Assembly (NCBI GenBank): GCA_947504795.1
Contig: CANNJG010000021.1
Location: forward strand, 1 to 17,624
DNA: 17,624 bases
Reading direction: 5' to 3'
Source of the DNA: Legionellaceae bacterium
GTDB lineage: Bacteria > Pseudomonadota > Gammaproteobacteria > Legionellales > Legionellaceae
Shown one piece after another: positions 1 through 7,277 of this stretch; position 1 is the first letter of the stretch; every line of letters begins with the position of its first letter. The translations under genes were made by a program, and so were the position numbers. The notes under the pieces are model-generated. The model was not told the origin of the DNA and did no database searches. It was given only the letters and a program-made list of their open reading frames with translations.

Positions 1-888
1 CCGCTACCTCCCATAAAAAAATCTTGTTTAAATATGCTTACTGATTTGGTTAATATGAGTTTGAATTTCAAAGGATTGATAGATGGCTATAAGTTAGAGG
101 CTGTTTGTGAACTTCCTAAAGAGAACGAACATCATGATGATGTTATTTATATCAAAATGAGTAGGGAAGTTCTTCATTATAGTGTTAAAGATAGGTGGTT
201 AATCGATAATAAACAACAAATTCACCAGGGTTTCATTCCTTCCTATGACGATAAAAAAAATTTTTGTTTTTTTGATTTGATAAGAGATGTAGATAAATTG
301 CGCTATATTTACGCTTATACCGCACCGTCTCAACATACAAGGCCAGGTTACAACGAAGAACAGTTAACTCGTTCGGCGTTTGCTTATACTCAAGTAAAAC
401 AGCAAATAGATCAAATGCATGAATCTGCCAAAGGATCCCTCTATAATACTAGGATACGCTTAGGCAATCAGGTGGTGACCTTTGGCGATCTTTGGGCGGA
501 TGGGTATCCTGAATGTATGACCTACGCGAGTAAAGGCTTCGCTGTTCTTGTGTTAACTTATTTTCGTGGAAAAATAAAATTTGAAAAAAAACTGGAAGAT
601 CAATCCGTCGCAATCGGTGAAAATTTTATTGAAGAACAACGCATGATTGCACAGGCTCGTAAATCAGTGCCTGAGATTATAGACGACACAAAAGTGTTGT
701 CATTACGTCATTTTGATATTTTTATGTCTGCACATAAAGCACTGGTAAAATTGGCTATTTTGCCTGATGTTAGCCAAACAAGTTACTTGAAAGTTGCTTC
801 AAGGACTAGCAGTTTTGGGGGTAGTCATCCTGAAACCGTTTCTACTTCTGGTGAATCTGGCAATAACAACAGTCCACGCTCATTTTAA
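1..888 (+). CDS. Unrecognised protein, probably 5'-truncated by the window edge
   Basis: I do not recognise this protein. The frame is open from base 1 to the TAA at 886-888 (295 residues). The first ATG (34) and the next (55) have no Shine-Dalgarno sequence, so the true start may lie outside the window; from ATG 34 it would be 284 residues. The visible part has no signal peptide or clear membrane segment. It looks soluble and mixed-charge, with a charged helical stretch (FIEEQRMIAQARK) in the second half. It ends in about 30 Ser/Gly/Asn/Thr-rich residues that look disordered. DNA is visibly AT-richer than the genes that follow, with long A and T runs near 251-272, which suggests a different origin. 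In a Legionellales-like genome such a protein could be a secreted effector, but nothing in the sequence proves that. It is convergent with the BenE-like gene, 109 bases apart. Confidence 0.6.
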   Translation, partial: PLPPIKKSCLNMLTDLVNMSLNFKGLIDGYKLEAVCELPKENEHHDDVIYIKMSREVLHYSVKDRWLIDNKQQIHQGFIPSYDDKKNFCFFDLIRDVDKLRYIYAYTAPSQHTRPGYNEEQLTRSAFAYTQVKQQIDQMHESAKGSLYNTRIRLGNQVVTFGDLWADGYPECMTYASKGFAVLVLTYFRGKIKFEKKLEDQSVAIGENFIEEQRMIAQARKSVPEIIDDTKVLSLRHFDIFMSAHKALVKLAILPDVSQTSYLKVASRTSSFGGSHPETVSTSGESGNNNSPRSF

Positions 889-997
889 TTTAAGGTGCTA
901 GGAGAAAATAAAATGTTCTTTTTCTAGTCTATTTCGCACTTTTTACTCAATCTGGATGCTGTCGTTCCGGAATGAATTGTAAACACACCCTAATTTT

Positions 998-2182
998 TTA
1001 GGTCGCAACAATTTCAACTGTTTTAACTTTGTTCCAGTTCAATAGAGCGGTTGAGAGGAGGCCGGCGATTAATCCCCAGAATGCAGCCCCTATTCCGAAT
1101 AACGATAACCCAGATGCTGATACTAGGATGGTAATCATGGCAGCTTCGCGGTGTTGCTCTTCGCCTAATGCGACATTGATACTTGAGCCGATTGTGCTAA
1201 ATAAAGCCAGTCCTGCAATCGCTAAAATAAACTCGCTAGGAAATGCGAAAAATAAGTTCACTACCGTAGCCCCGAATATAGCGATCCCTAGCCAGCACAA
1301 GCCTGCAAAGACACTCGCTTTATAACGATTACTTGGATTGATATCGGCTTCTTTATCGGTGCAAATGGCGGCTGTAATGGCGGCTAAACTTATGGAATAA
1401 CATCCAAAAGGTGCAAAAAGTGTATTCACTAAGCCCACTAAACCAATCACAGGTGAAATAGTGGGTTGATAGCCTGCGTTGTTAAGAACCGCGATCCCGG
1501 GAACATTCTGTGATGTCATTGTCACAATGAACAAAGGGATCCCGACTGATAAAATCACGGGTATTGAGAAAACGGGCATTGTGAAAATCGGAGTAGACCA
1601 GGAGAAATGCAACTGATTCAGGTGAAACAAACCTTGTAACGTAGCGATAGAAATGCCAATCATCAGTACCAAAATAATGACATATCTTGGAAAGAAGCGT
1701 TTCCCAATCAAATAGACAAGCAACATGCCGCCCACCATGACCGCTTGATGTTGCATCGCTGCGAATACGTTAATGCCAAAATGCAACAAAATTCCGGCGA
1801 GCATCGCTGAGGTTAAAGCGCGTGGAATATGCACCATGATTTTTTGAAAAATACCGGTGATACCGGTCAGCATAATCATTAAAGAAGCAAATGCAAAAGC
1901 GCCGACCGCTTCAGGCATCGTCACCCCCGAGAGACTGGTGACCAATAAGGCAGCACCTGGGGTAGACCAACCGGTTAAAATAGGCATTCGATAATAGAGT
2001 GAAAGACCGATGGACGTTAGGGCTATACTTAAACCTAACGCAAATAACCAGGAGCTGATTTCTGCCGGGGTGGCACCGGCATTGGTTGCGGCTTGGAATA
2101 CAATGACCCCCGAGCTGGTAAAACCGACTAAAACCGCAACAAAACCAGCGGTAATATTAGAAAAAGAAAAATATTTAAACAA
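998..2182 (-). CDS. benE: BenE-family benzoate/H+ symporter-like inner-membrane transporter (E. coli YdcO-like)
   Basis: The 394-residue product is almost entirely hydrophobic, with about 11-12 membrane helices and short loops. It has the layout and N-terminus of the BenE/YdcO family: an N-terminal FSFSNITAGFVAVLVGFTSS stretch, then the YRMPILTGWSTPGAALL segment at about 64-80, where nucleobase/benzoate-type carriers line the substrate path. The length matches the family (about 390). Family members move benzoate or related aromatic acids with protons; the real substrate cannot be read from the sequence. The start is TTG at 2182, preceded by AGGGGG four bases upstream; the next methionine is far inside the protein, so this start is the best available. 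No benzoate degradation genes are nearby, so a catabolic role is not supported. It may be a general aromatic or organic acid carrier. Confidence 0.85.
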   Translation of the reverse strand: MFKYFSFSNITAGFVAVLVGFTSSGVIVFQAATNAGATPAEISSWLFALGLSIALTSIGLSLYYRMPILTGWSTPGAALLVTSLSGVTMPEAVGAFAFASLMIMLTGITGIFQKIMVHIPRALTSAMLAGILLHFGINVFAAMQHQAVMVGGMLLVYLIGKRFFPRYVIILVLMIGISIATLQGLFHLNQLHFSWSTPIFTMPVFSIPVILSVGIPLFIVTMTSQNVPGIAVLNNAGYQPTISPVIGLVGLVNTLFAPFGCYSISLAAITAAICTDKEADINPSNRYKASVFAGLCWLGIAIFGATVVNLFFAFPSEFILAIAGLALFSTIGSSINVALGEEQHREAAMITILVSASGLSLFGIGAAFWGLIAGLLSTALLNWNKVKTVEIVAT

Positions 2183-2296
2183 GAAACCCCCTAATTAGTC
2201 GGTCTATCGTCGCGGACGTAGCGAAGTTCCCCTAAAAAAGGCCCAGGACCATAACGGTGGAGATCGCTTGCTAAGCTCGAGATGATGTGCACGTAT

Positions 2297-3247
2297 TCAC
2301 TTTAAATTCTCATGAAGTATTCTAACATAACTTTCATAACGTTTCAGCGAAATTTGATCATTTTTAACGGCATTGAGGACTGCACATCCGGGTGTGTTTT
2401 CATGCGAACAATTTCTGAATTTGCATTGAGCCGCGTAGGGTCTAAATTCTCGATAACCCAGAGCAAGGTCCGATTGGGACATCGCCCATAACGACATATC
2501 CCGGACGCCGGGAGAGTCGATTAATGCACCGCCGCTCGGAATATGGTATAGGTGTGAGTTAGACGTCGTATGACACCCCAATTGACTTTGAGCCGAGATG
2601 GCACCGGTTTGAATCTGCGCGCTGGTATGCGGCAAAAGACGGGTAATAATGGAAGATTTACCAACCCCAGATTGACCCACAAATACCGATGTTTGATTGC
2701 GTAACGCTTTGTGTAAAGATTTGATATCTTCATCTTTGGCCATGTTTGTAAACAGAAGCGGGTAACCGAGTGGCTCATAGATTTGCAAGAGATCTTTGCG
2801 TATGTCGGTTGTTTCTAGATCTGTTTTGTTTAAGACAATGTAAACCGGTATTTTTAAATGTTCGGCCATGATTAAGTAGCTATCTAGCAATCGCCATGAA
2901 ACAAGCGGTAGCGGGGCAACGACGACCATGATTTGGGTGATATTGGCAGCGATTGGTTTGATTTGACCGTGTGCATTGGGTCGTCCCAATACGCTGTGCC
3001 GCGGACAAACACTGAGCACAAGACCTTGCGCGGGTCCTTCGGGTAGCCAAATAACTCGATCTCCGGCTACTAACGAATCAATATTAGGACGAATGGCACA
3101 ATGGACGCTCCGTCCTTCAGCATCTTCAACATGAACGTGACGGCTGTAGCGGGTAATGACTAGGCCTTCATGAATGGTTTTATCGAGGTCGAGGTCGCGT
3201 TTTGCAATGCGTAATGATTGTTGTTTACTGATTCGTCTTTTCGTCAT
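2297..3247 (-). CDS. rsgA: Ribosome small-subunit-dependent GTPase A
   Basis: RsgA (YjeQ) is a GTPase that binds late 30S precursors and helps finish the decoding centre. The 316-residue protein shows the whole family layout: a basic N-terminal tail (MTKRRISKQQSLR), an OB-fold at about 25-85, then the circularly permuted GTPase with G4 NKTD (140-143) ahead of the P-loop GQSGVGKSS (191-199), a G2 region GCHTT (224-228) and G3 DSPG (244-247). It ends with the zinc-binding knuckle C275, C280, H282, C288. All key residues are intact. The ATG at 3247 agrees with the conserved N-terminus of homologs. Unusually, no Shine-Dalgarno sequence precedes it; the upstream bases read ATACCCTAATACCCT, so a very short or absent leader is possible. 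It diverges from cca. Confidence 0.96.
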   Translation of the reverse strand: MTKRRISKQQSLRIAKRDLDLDKTIHEGLVITRYSRHVHVEDAEGRSVHCAIRPNIDSLVAGDRVIWLPEGPAQGLVLSVCPRHSVLGRPNAHGQIKPIAANITQIMVVVAPLPLVSWRLLDSYLIMAEHLKIPVYIVLNKTDLETTDIRKDLLQIYEPLGYPLLFTNMAKDEDIKSLHKALRNQTSVFVGQSGVGKSSIITRLLPHTSAQIQTGAISAQSQLGCHTTSNSHLYHIPSGGALIDSPGVRDMSLWAMSQSDLALGYREFRPYAAQCKFRNCSHENTPGCAVLNAVKNDQISLKRYESYVRILHENLK

Positions 3248-3265
3248 AGGGTATTAGGGTATAAT
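3247..3265 (+). promoter_or_regulatory. Divergent rsgA/cca promoter: duplicated octamer plus TATAAT
   Basis: Between the divergent rsgA and cca genes the octamer TAGGGTAT occurs twice back to back (3247-3254 and 3255-3262). The second copy runs into a consensus -10 box TATAAT (3260-3265) reading towards cca. No good -35 box is seen at the right distance. Transcription from this -10 would begin near 3272, downstream of the longest possible cca start (3218), which supports ATG 3296 as the cca start. The first octamer touches the rsgA start codon. The repeat could be an operator or a chance duplication. Confidence 0.5.
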
Positions 3266-3295
3266 GAATTCATAGAGGATACAAGCAAGGCTGGC

Positions 3296-4555
3296 ATGAA
3301 GGTATTTTTAGTAGGTGGTGCAGTTCGAGATCAACTGCTTGGATTGCCGATTAACGAGCGAGATTGGGTTGTCATAGGCGAGACGCCTGAATCTTTATTA
3401 TCTCAAGGTTATCAAGCAGTTGGGCGTGATTTTCCAGTGTTCTTGCATCCCGAGACACGTGAGGAATATGCCTTGGCGCGCACCGAAAAGAAGCAAGGCG
3501 TTGGTTATTATGGATTTATTTGTAATGCCAATCCTGCGGTTACCTTAGAAGAGGATTTAGCGCGTCGCGATCTCACCATTAATGCCATGGCTAAGGATAA
3601 TGAAGGACGAGTGATTGATCCGTACCATGGCCAAGAGGATCTTAAACATAAAGTTTTGCGTCATGTTTCGGATGCATTTATTGAAGACCCTGTTAGAGTC
3701 TTACGTGTCGCACGATTTATCGCGAGATTTCATCATTTAGGGTTTACCATAGCCCCTGAGACGCGCCGATTAATGCAACATATGGTCCGTGAAGGTGAGT
3801 TAGCCTATCTAGTGGCAGAACGCGTTTGGCAGGAGTGGCAACGCAGTTTATTGGAACCTAATCCGGAGTATTTTATTACCACCTTGCGTGATTGCGGAGG
3901 ACTCGCGGTTGTATTGCCCGAAATCGACGCATTATTTGGCGTTCCCAATGCAAGAGGCTACCATCCCGAAGTCGACACGGGTGTGCATTCACTGCATACT
4001 TTGGTGATTGCCTCTAGGTTAAGCTTGGATCCTATGGCACGATTCGCGAGTTTTTTACATGACCTTGGAAAAGCCAAAACACCCATGCAAGTGTGGCCAT
4101 CTCACCCAGGTCATGCAGGGGCAGGTTTGGAGATGATTCAGGACCTCTGTGAACGTTTACGTATTCCAACACGCTATCAGCAGTGTGCACGGATGGCCGC
4201 GCGTTGGCATGGCACAATCCATCGCTTACTAACGCTCTCTCCAGAATCGATTGTTGATCTTCTGGATCAAACCGCTGCCTTTCGAGATCCTGTTGCTTTT
4301 GAGCGTTTGTTAGTGATAAGTGAAGCAGATTACAAGGGTCGTTACGTTGACAATTCTTTGATAATGGTATCAGCGGATTATCAATTTTCCCAACTCTGGC
4401 GTATAATCTTGGCAGAATGTGGGAAGCTGACCGCTGCCAATTGGGTAGAGCAAGGGTTAGTCGGCGTGGCGATTAAAAACGCGTTGTATCAAGCGCGTGT
4501 GGCTTGTGTCAAGGCCTTACGTAAACAATGGGAGTCCAATGAAATCAAACGGTAA
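3296..4555 (+). CDS. cca: CCA tRNA nucleotidyltransferase (multifunctional, with HD domain)
   Basis: This enzyme adds or repairs the 3'-CCA end of tRNAs. The 419-residue protein matches the gammaproteobacterial long form (E. coli 412). It opens with the nucleotidyltransferase signature LVGGAVRD (5-12), then the metal-binding carboxylates as E21-x-D23; E. coli has Asp at 21, and I recall Glu here in Pseudomonas-type enzymes. The EEDLARRDLTINAMA and DPVRVLRVARF motifs follow. The second half holds an HD phosphohydrolase domain with HSLHTL and FLHDLGK, so 2'-phosphatase/2',3'-cyclic phosphodiesterase activity is expected. I chose ATG 3296 rather than the longer frame from 3218 because the conserved protein begins MKVFLVGG, AAGG lies five bases upstream, and a TATAAT box lies between the two candidate starts. 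Its end overlaps orn by 17 bases. Confidence 0.96.
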   Translation: MKVFLVGGAVRDQLLGLPINERDWVVIGETPESLLSQGYQAVGRDFPVFLHPETREEYALARTEKKQGVGYYGFICNANPAVTLEEDLARRDLTINAMAKDNEGRVIDPYHGQEDLKHKVLRHVSDAFIEDPVRVLRVARFIARFHHLGFTIAPETRRLMQHMVREGELAYLVAERVWQEWQRSLLEPNPEYFITTLRDCGGLAVVLPEIDALFGVPNARGYHPEVDTGVHSLHTLVIASRLSLDPMARFASFLHDLGKAKTPMQVWPSHPGHAGAGLEMIQDLCERLRIPTRYQQCARMAARWHGTIHRLLTLSPESIVDLLDQTAAFRDPVAFERLLVISEADYKGRYVDNSLIMVSADYQFSQLWRIILAECGKLTAANWVEQGLVGVAIKNALYQARVACVKALRKQWESNEIKR

Positions 4556-5090
4556 TTTGATCTGGATCGATATGGAGATGACGGGTCTCGATCCTAAAGC
4601 AGACCTAATTATCGAATTAGCAACCGTGGTGACTGATTCGGAATTAAATATTCTAGCGGAAGGGCCTGTATTTGCCATTCATCAATCGGATGAGGTGCTG
4701 GCCGGTATGGATGCTTGGAATACCCGTCAGCATAATCAGTCTGGTTTGGTTGCGCGAGTCCGTGCGAGCGATGTGAATGAAACGCGCGCCGAGCAAGAAA
4801 CCATAGCGTTTCTGCAGCAGTGGGTTGATAAGGGTCAATCCCCTATGTGTGGGAATAGTATTTGTCAGGATAAGCGATTTTTATGTGAATATATGCCGAA
4901 TTTGGCGAATTTTTTTCATTATCGGTTACTGGATGTGAGTTCCTTAAAAGAATTGGTTATGCGCTGGCGCCCCAAACTTATGTCGGGTTTTGCAAAACAA
5001 TCAAAACATTTAGCGTTAGACGATGTCAAAGACTCGATTGCGGAATTGGTGTATTACAGACAACATTTTATCCGAGTAGATCATGATTGA
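4539..5090 (+). CDS. orn: Oligoribonuclease (3'-5' nanoRNase)
   Basis: Orn degrades 2-5 nucleotide RNAs and pGpG to mononucleotides, the last step of RNA turnover and of cyclic-di-GMP breakdown; it is essential in several Gammaproteobacteria. The 183-residue length matches E. coli (181). All DEDDh catalytic residues are visible: D11 and E13 in IDMEMTGLD, D111 in NSICQDKRFL, and H157 with D162 in KHLALDDVKDSIAEL. The start is ATG 4539 with GGAG four bases upstream; the frame extends further 5' but homologs begin at this point. The gene overlaps the end of cca by 17 bases and the start of queH by 8, so the three genes are almost certainly co-transcribed and may be translationally coupled. Confidence 0.97.
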   Translation: MKSNGNLIWIDMEMTGLDPKADLIIELATVVTDSELNILAEGPVFAIHQSDEVLAGMDAWNTRQHNQSGLVARVRASDVNETRAEQETIAFLQQWVDKGQSPMCGNSICQDKRFLCEYMPNLANFFHYRLLDVSSLKELVMRWRPKLMSGFAKQSKHLALDDVKDSIAELVYYRQHFIRVDHD

Positions 5091-5730
5091 ACGTGAGCAA
5101 TTAAGCTTACCCCATGGTGCGAGTTCGTTATTACTGCATTCTTGCTGTGCGCCCTGTTCTGGGGAAGTGATGGAAGCGCTCATCGCATCAGAAATTCAAT
5201 TTTCGATTTATTTCTATAATCCCAATATTCATCCGATACAAGAATATGAAATCCGTAAACAAGAAAACATTGCCTTTGCAACCAAACATCATATTCCATT
5301 TATTGACGCAGATTATGATAAGGATAACTGGTTTGAACGCGTGAAAGGATTAGAATATGAGCCTGAACGCGGCAAACGTTGTACGACCTGTTTTGATATG
5401 CGCTTTGAACGTACCGCGCTGTATGCTCACGAACATGGGTTTCCCGTGATTTGCAGTTCTTTGGGGATTTCGCGTTGGAAAGATATGAACCAGATCAATG
5501 ACGCCGGCGTGCGCGCAGCATCGCGTTATCCCAATATAACCTATTGGACCTATAACTGGCGCAAAGGCGGCGGAGCGGCGCGTATGTATGAAATCGCTAA
5601 ACGCGAATCATTTTATAAACAAGAGTATTGTGGCTGCGTTTATTCTCTGCGTGATACCAATGCTTGGCGCAAACAGAATGATCGGGAACGGATTAAAATT
5701 GGTGTGACTTATTATGGGCCTGAAGAATAG
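5083..5730 (+). CDS. queH: Epoxyqueuosine reductase QueH
   Basis: QueH carries out the last step of queuosine synthesis, reducing epoxyqueuosine to queuosine at tRNA position 34. It is an unrelated substitute for the cobalamin enzyme QueG. The 215-residue protein has the full cysteine pattern of the family (formerly DUF208): C21, C22 and C25 in LLHSCCAPCS, C100 and C103 in KRCTTCFDMR, and C183/C185 in EYCGC near the C-terminus. From the known structure of the family, the CC and CxxC cysteines hold a [4Fe-4S] cluster; I did not verify the residue mapping. Other conserved segments are YNPNIHPIQEYEIRK and CSSLGISRWKDMNQIN. ATG 5083 lies inside the end of orn. No stem-loop terminator is obvious downstream, although a T-run follows at about 5752. 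Confidence 0.94.
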   Translation: MIEREQLSLPHGASSLLLHSCCAPCSGEVMEALIASEIQFSIYFYNPNIHPIQEYEIRKQENIAFATKHHIPFIDADYDKDNWFERVKGLEYEPERGKRCTTCFDMRFERTALYAHEHGFPVICSSLGISRWKDMNQINDAGVRAASRYPNITYWTYNWRKGGGAARMYEIAKRESFYKQEYCGCVYSLRDTNAWRKQNDRERIKIGVTYYGPEE

Positions 5731-5872
5731 CGGGGTAATTGATCCTTATCTATTTTTTTAAACCAAGTCGAGACAGTTAACAACTGGCGTTTTGATAAAC
5801 CGCGCTCTTAAACGCTCGTCTCATTGCCTACCATTCGCTGTATAAGGCTAACCACTCTCTTTCCGCCGACGT

Positions 5873-5960
5873 GCCGCGGTTCTCCCCTACGCAGCGCGGT
5901 TCTCCCCTACGCAGCGCGGTTCTCCCCTACGCAGCGCGGTTCTCCCCTACGCAGCGCGCT
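5873..5960. repeat. 20-bp direct tandem repeat, four copies plus a partial
   Basis: The unit TCTCCCCTACGCAGCGCGGT occurs at 5881-5900, 5901-5920 and 5921-5940 without any change. A fourth copy at 5941-5960 differs at one base (GCT for GGT at its end). The eight bases before the first copy (GCCGCGGT, 5873-5880) resemble the end of a unit. Near-perfect identity means recent expansion or active homogenisation. The unit is rich in CGCG and neighbours a hairpin made of ACCGCGC, so repeat and hairpin may derive from one REP-like family. Confidence 0.93.
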
Positions 5961-5972
5961 CCCCCCCCAACG

Positions 5973-5993
5973 TACCGCGCTTTATGCGCGGTA
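5973..5993. repeat. Perfect GC-rich hairpin, REP-like
   Basis: TACCGCGC (5973-5980) pairs perfectly with GCGCGGTA (5986-5993) around a five-base TTTAT loop. Read on the minus strand, the flank CTGGATACCGCGC resembles the palindromic REP-type elements of many proteobacteria, which have a GGATnCCGCG arm. It is not followed by a T-run, so it is a poor intrinsic terminator. It sits exactly between the tandem array and the transposase relic, and the relic's stop codon lies in its loop region. Confidence 0.7.
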
Positions 5994-6227
5994 TCCAGCG
6001 ATCTTGCTTAATTCATGCACCCTGCTAACAAGTAGCGGGGTGTAGGCGCTGCAGCGGGGACGCAGGCGGTAGCGTTGTTGCGTCATGACTGCTAAAGGCA
6101 GCATGCCTTGGCTATCATGGACAGAAGCCGATGTCAGTATGCAACGAATAGGGTTCTCGCCATCGGCCGTGTCACTATGAAATTGATAGCCCTTCCGTAT
6201 AAAATCATGCGCTTTTGTGAATGTCAC
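5982..6227 (-). pseudogene. Decayed DDE transposase fragment
   Basis: The minus strand encodes about 81 residues containing HSDTADGENPIRCILTSASVHDSQGMLPLAVMTQQR. I recognise this as the segment that reads roughly (F/L)GYKLHxDTADGGIPISCxLTSASVHDSQxAIPLAxMT in DDE transposases of the IS4/IS5 superfamily. The catalytic-domain context around SAYDAP is still traceable as SAYTPLLV just after it, and then the frame ends at the hairpin. The N-terminal domain and the remaining catalytic part are missing, and a stop lies just upstream of the fragment in the same frame. No terminal inverted repeats or target duplication could be seen. The gene is therefore a non-functional relic of an insertion sequence. 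The exact IS family is uncertain because only the middle domain survives. Confidence 0.72.
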
Positions 6228-6337
6228 AAGAGATTCCTATCTCCCTATCTTCGACCAAGTGCTTTTTGTCTAAATTTTTATGGGGGGGCTCGCCTGAGGT
6301 CACCGGCTCGCTTTAGACCGAGGTTTGTCCAAGCCAG

Positions 6338-7114
6338 TTATGGCGTTAACGCATATAAACGACTCGGTGCACCACTGCCGCCCTCAATTTTCATAGGTGC
6401 CACGATTAATGTGGCGCCTGTTGTTGGCAGTAAGTTTAAATTTGCTGCGTTTTCGATGCCGTAAATATTAGCAGATAAAATAATTCGATGTGCCCAAAAT
6501 TCGTTGCAAATACCCGGATCTAAGCTCGGGGTATCTAGGCCAATCGCTTTCACTTTTTTGTCGACGAGATATTGGGCTGCTTCTTTAGAGATTCCAGGAA
6601 AATGAAGGTGTGTCACATCACCCAATTTGTCTGATCCGAGATATTGTTTTTTATGACCCCAATATTGACCCCAACCAGTCCGAAAGAGCACTATATCTTT
6701 GGGACCTAAAAGGCGATAGTGTGTTTCAAAGTATTTAATGTCTCGCACGGTGATTGCATAGTCACGATTATGTTCAACTTGTTTTCGTACATCAACGACC
6801 ACAGCCGATCCGATTAACTGCTCCACAGGGATTTGATCGACCGCTAAACCTTTTTTTAAGAAATGGCGAGGGGCATCTATATGCGTCCCACCGTGTTCAG
6901 GCGCGGAATAATGATAAGAAGAATAAAAATACCCTTTTGACGTGAGGCCATAAAAAAGTTTTTTGAGACTGAAGCCCTTTTCGGTAGGCCAGTAAATGGT
7001 TTGGGTGTTGAATGGATAGGTGAGATCGATGGGGTTAGAGGCGGCCGCTTGAAGATGGATGAGTGGCAGAAAGAGGAGTATTAGGCAGCCGAGTAGCTTG
7101 ATAGGGATTTTCAT
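6338..7114 (-). CDS. Exported cyclase-family (KynB/arylformamidase-like) metal hydrolase
   Basis: The 258-residue protein belongs to the cyclase/kynurenine formamidase family (Pfam Cyclase type). The family metal-binding motif is intact as HGGTHIDAPRHF at 74-85 (H74, H78, D80, H84). It is followed by the conserved LFRTGWGQYW (143-152), FPGIS (172-176), GLDTPSLDPG (192-201) and a C-terminal P-x-K-x-x-GGSGAPSR (240-252). Members hydrolyse N-formylkynurenine or other amides and esters, or cyclise polyketides, so the substrate is not fixed by the motif. Residues 1-25 form a typical signal peptide (KIPIK, a long Leu/Ile core, then LQAAA), so it should act in the periplasm, whereas tryptophan-pathway KynB is cytoplasmic. 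ATG 7114 has AGGAG seven bases upstream. No kynurenine pathway genes are nearby; it appears monocistronic. Confidence 0.87.
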   Translation of the reverse strand: MKIPIKLLGCLILLFLPLIHLQAAASNPIDLTYPFNTQTIYWPTEKGFSLKKLFYGLTSKGYFYSSYHYSAPEHGGTHIDAPRHFLKKGLAVDQIPVEQLIGSAVVVDVRKQVEHNRDYAITVRDIKYFETHYRLLGPKDIVLFRTGWGQYWGHKKQYLGSDKLGDVTHLHFPGISKEAAQYLVDKKVKAIGLDTPSLDPGICNEFWAHRIILSANIYGIENAANLNLLPTTGATLIVAPMKIEGGSGAPSRLYALTP

Positions 7115-7277
7115 AATGGGCTCCTGGAGCTGAGAGCGGATGTTTTAATAATGTATTGTATATGTGGTGCAGATGCAATTCGGGGAGGCAGCAGCAGAAC
7201 CAGACGCGTCCTTAGCATAAGATGAGGTTGCATCTACCTGTCAGCCAAGGGTTTGGAAAATCAATCAATTGCCAGCT

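Larger units (their letters stand above)
5731..6337. other. 607-base gene-poor spacer with repeats and a transposase relic
   Basis: No intact gene is supported here. From left to right it holds about 140 bases of featureless sequence, a 20-bp tandem array, a perfect 8-bp-stem hairpin, a decayed transposase on the minus strand and a short AT-rich stretch. Plus-strand frames across it are GC-driven and low in plausible amino-acid content, because a 20-bp period does not keep a reading frame. The region looks like a site of past insertion and decay between queH and the oppositely oriented cyclase-family gene. Confidence 0.7.

Noticed and set aside
989..1002. CCTAA-TTTT-TTAGG as a terminator for the BenE-like gene or the left-edge gene
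   Set aside because: The stem is only five AT-containing pairs and it overlaps the stop codon of the transporter gene.
5870..5960. CRISPR array
   Set aside because: The repeats are directly adjacent with no spacers between them and no cas genes are present.
5824..6045. Plus-strand frame of 73 codons across the tandem repeat
   Set aside because: A 20-bp repeat shifts frame at each copy, so the peptide is not truly repetitive; composition is driven by GC-rich repeats and there is no ribosome site.
6108..6464. Plus-strand frame of 118 codons
   Set aside because: It lies opposite the transposase relic and the 3' end of the cyclase-family gene; its composition is that of an antisense shadow.
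7171..7235. Inverted octamer AGATGCAA/TTGCATCT in the spacer before the Com1-like gene
   Set aside because: The arms are eight bases and 49 bases apart; too weak to call as an operator or hairpin without comparative data.
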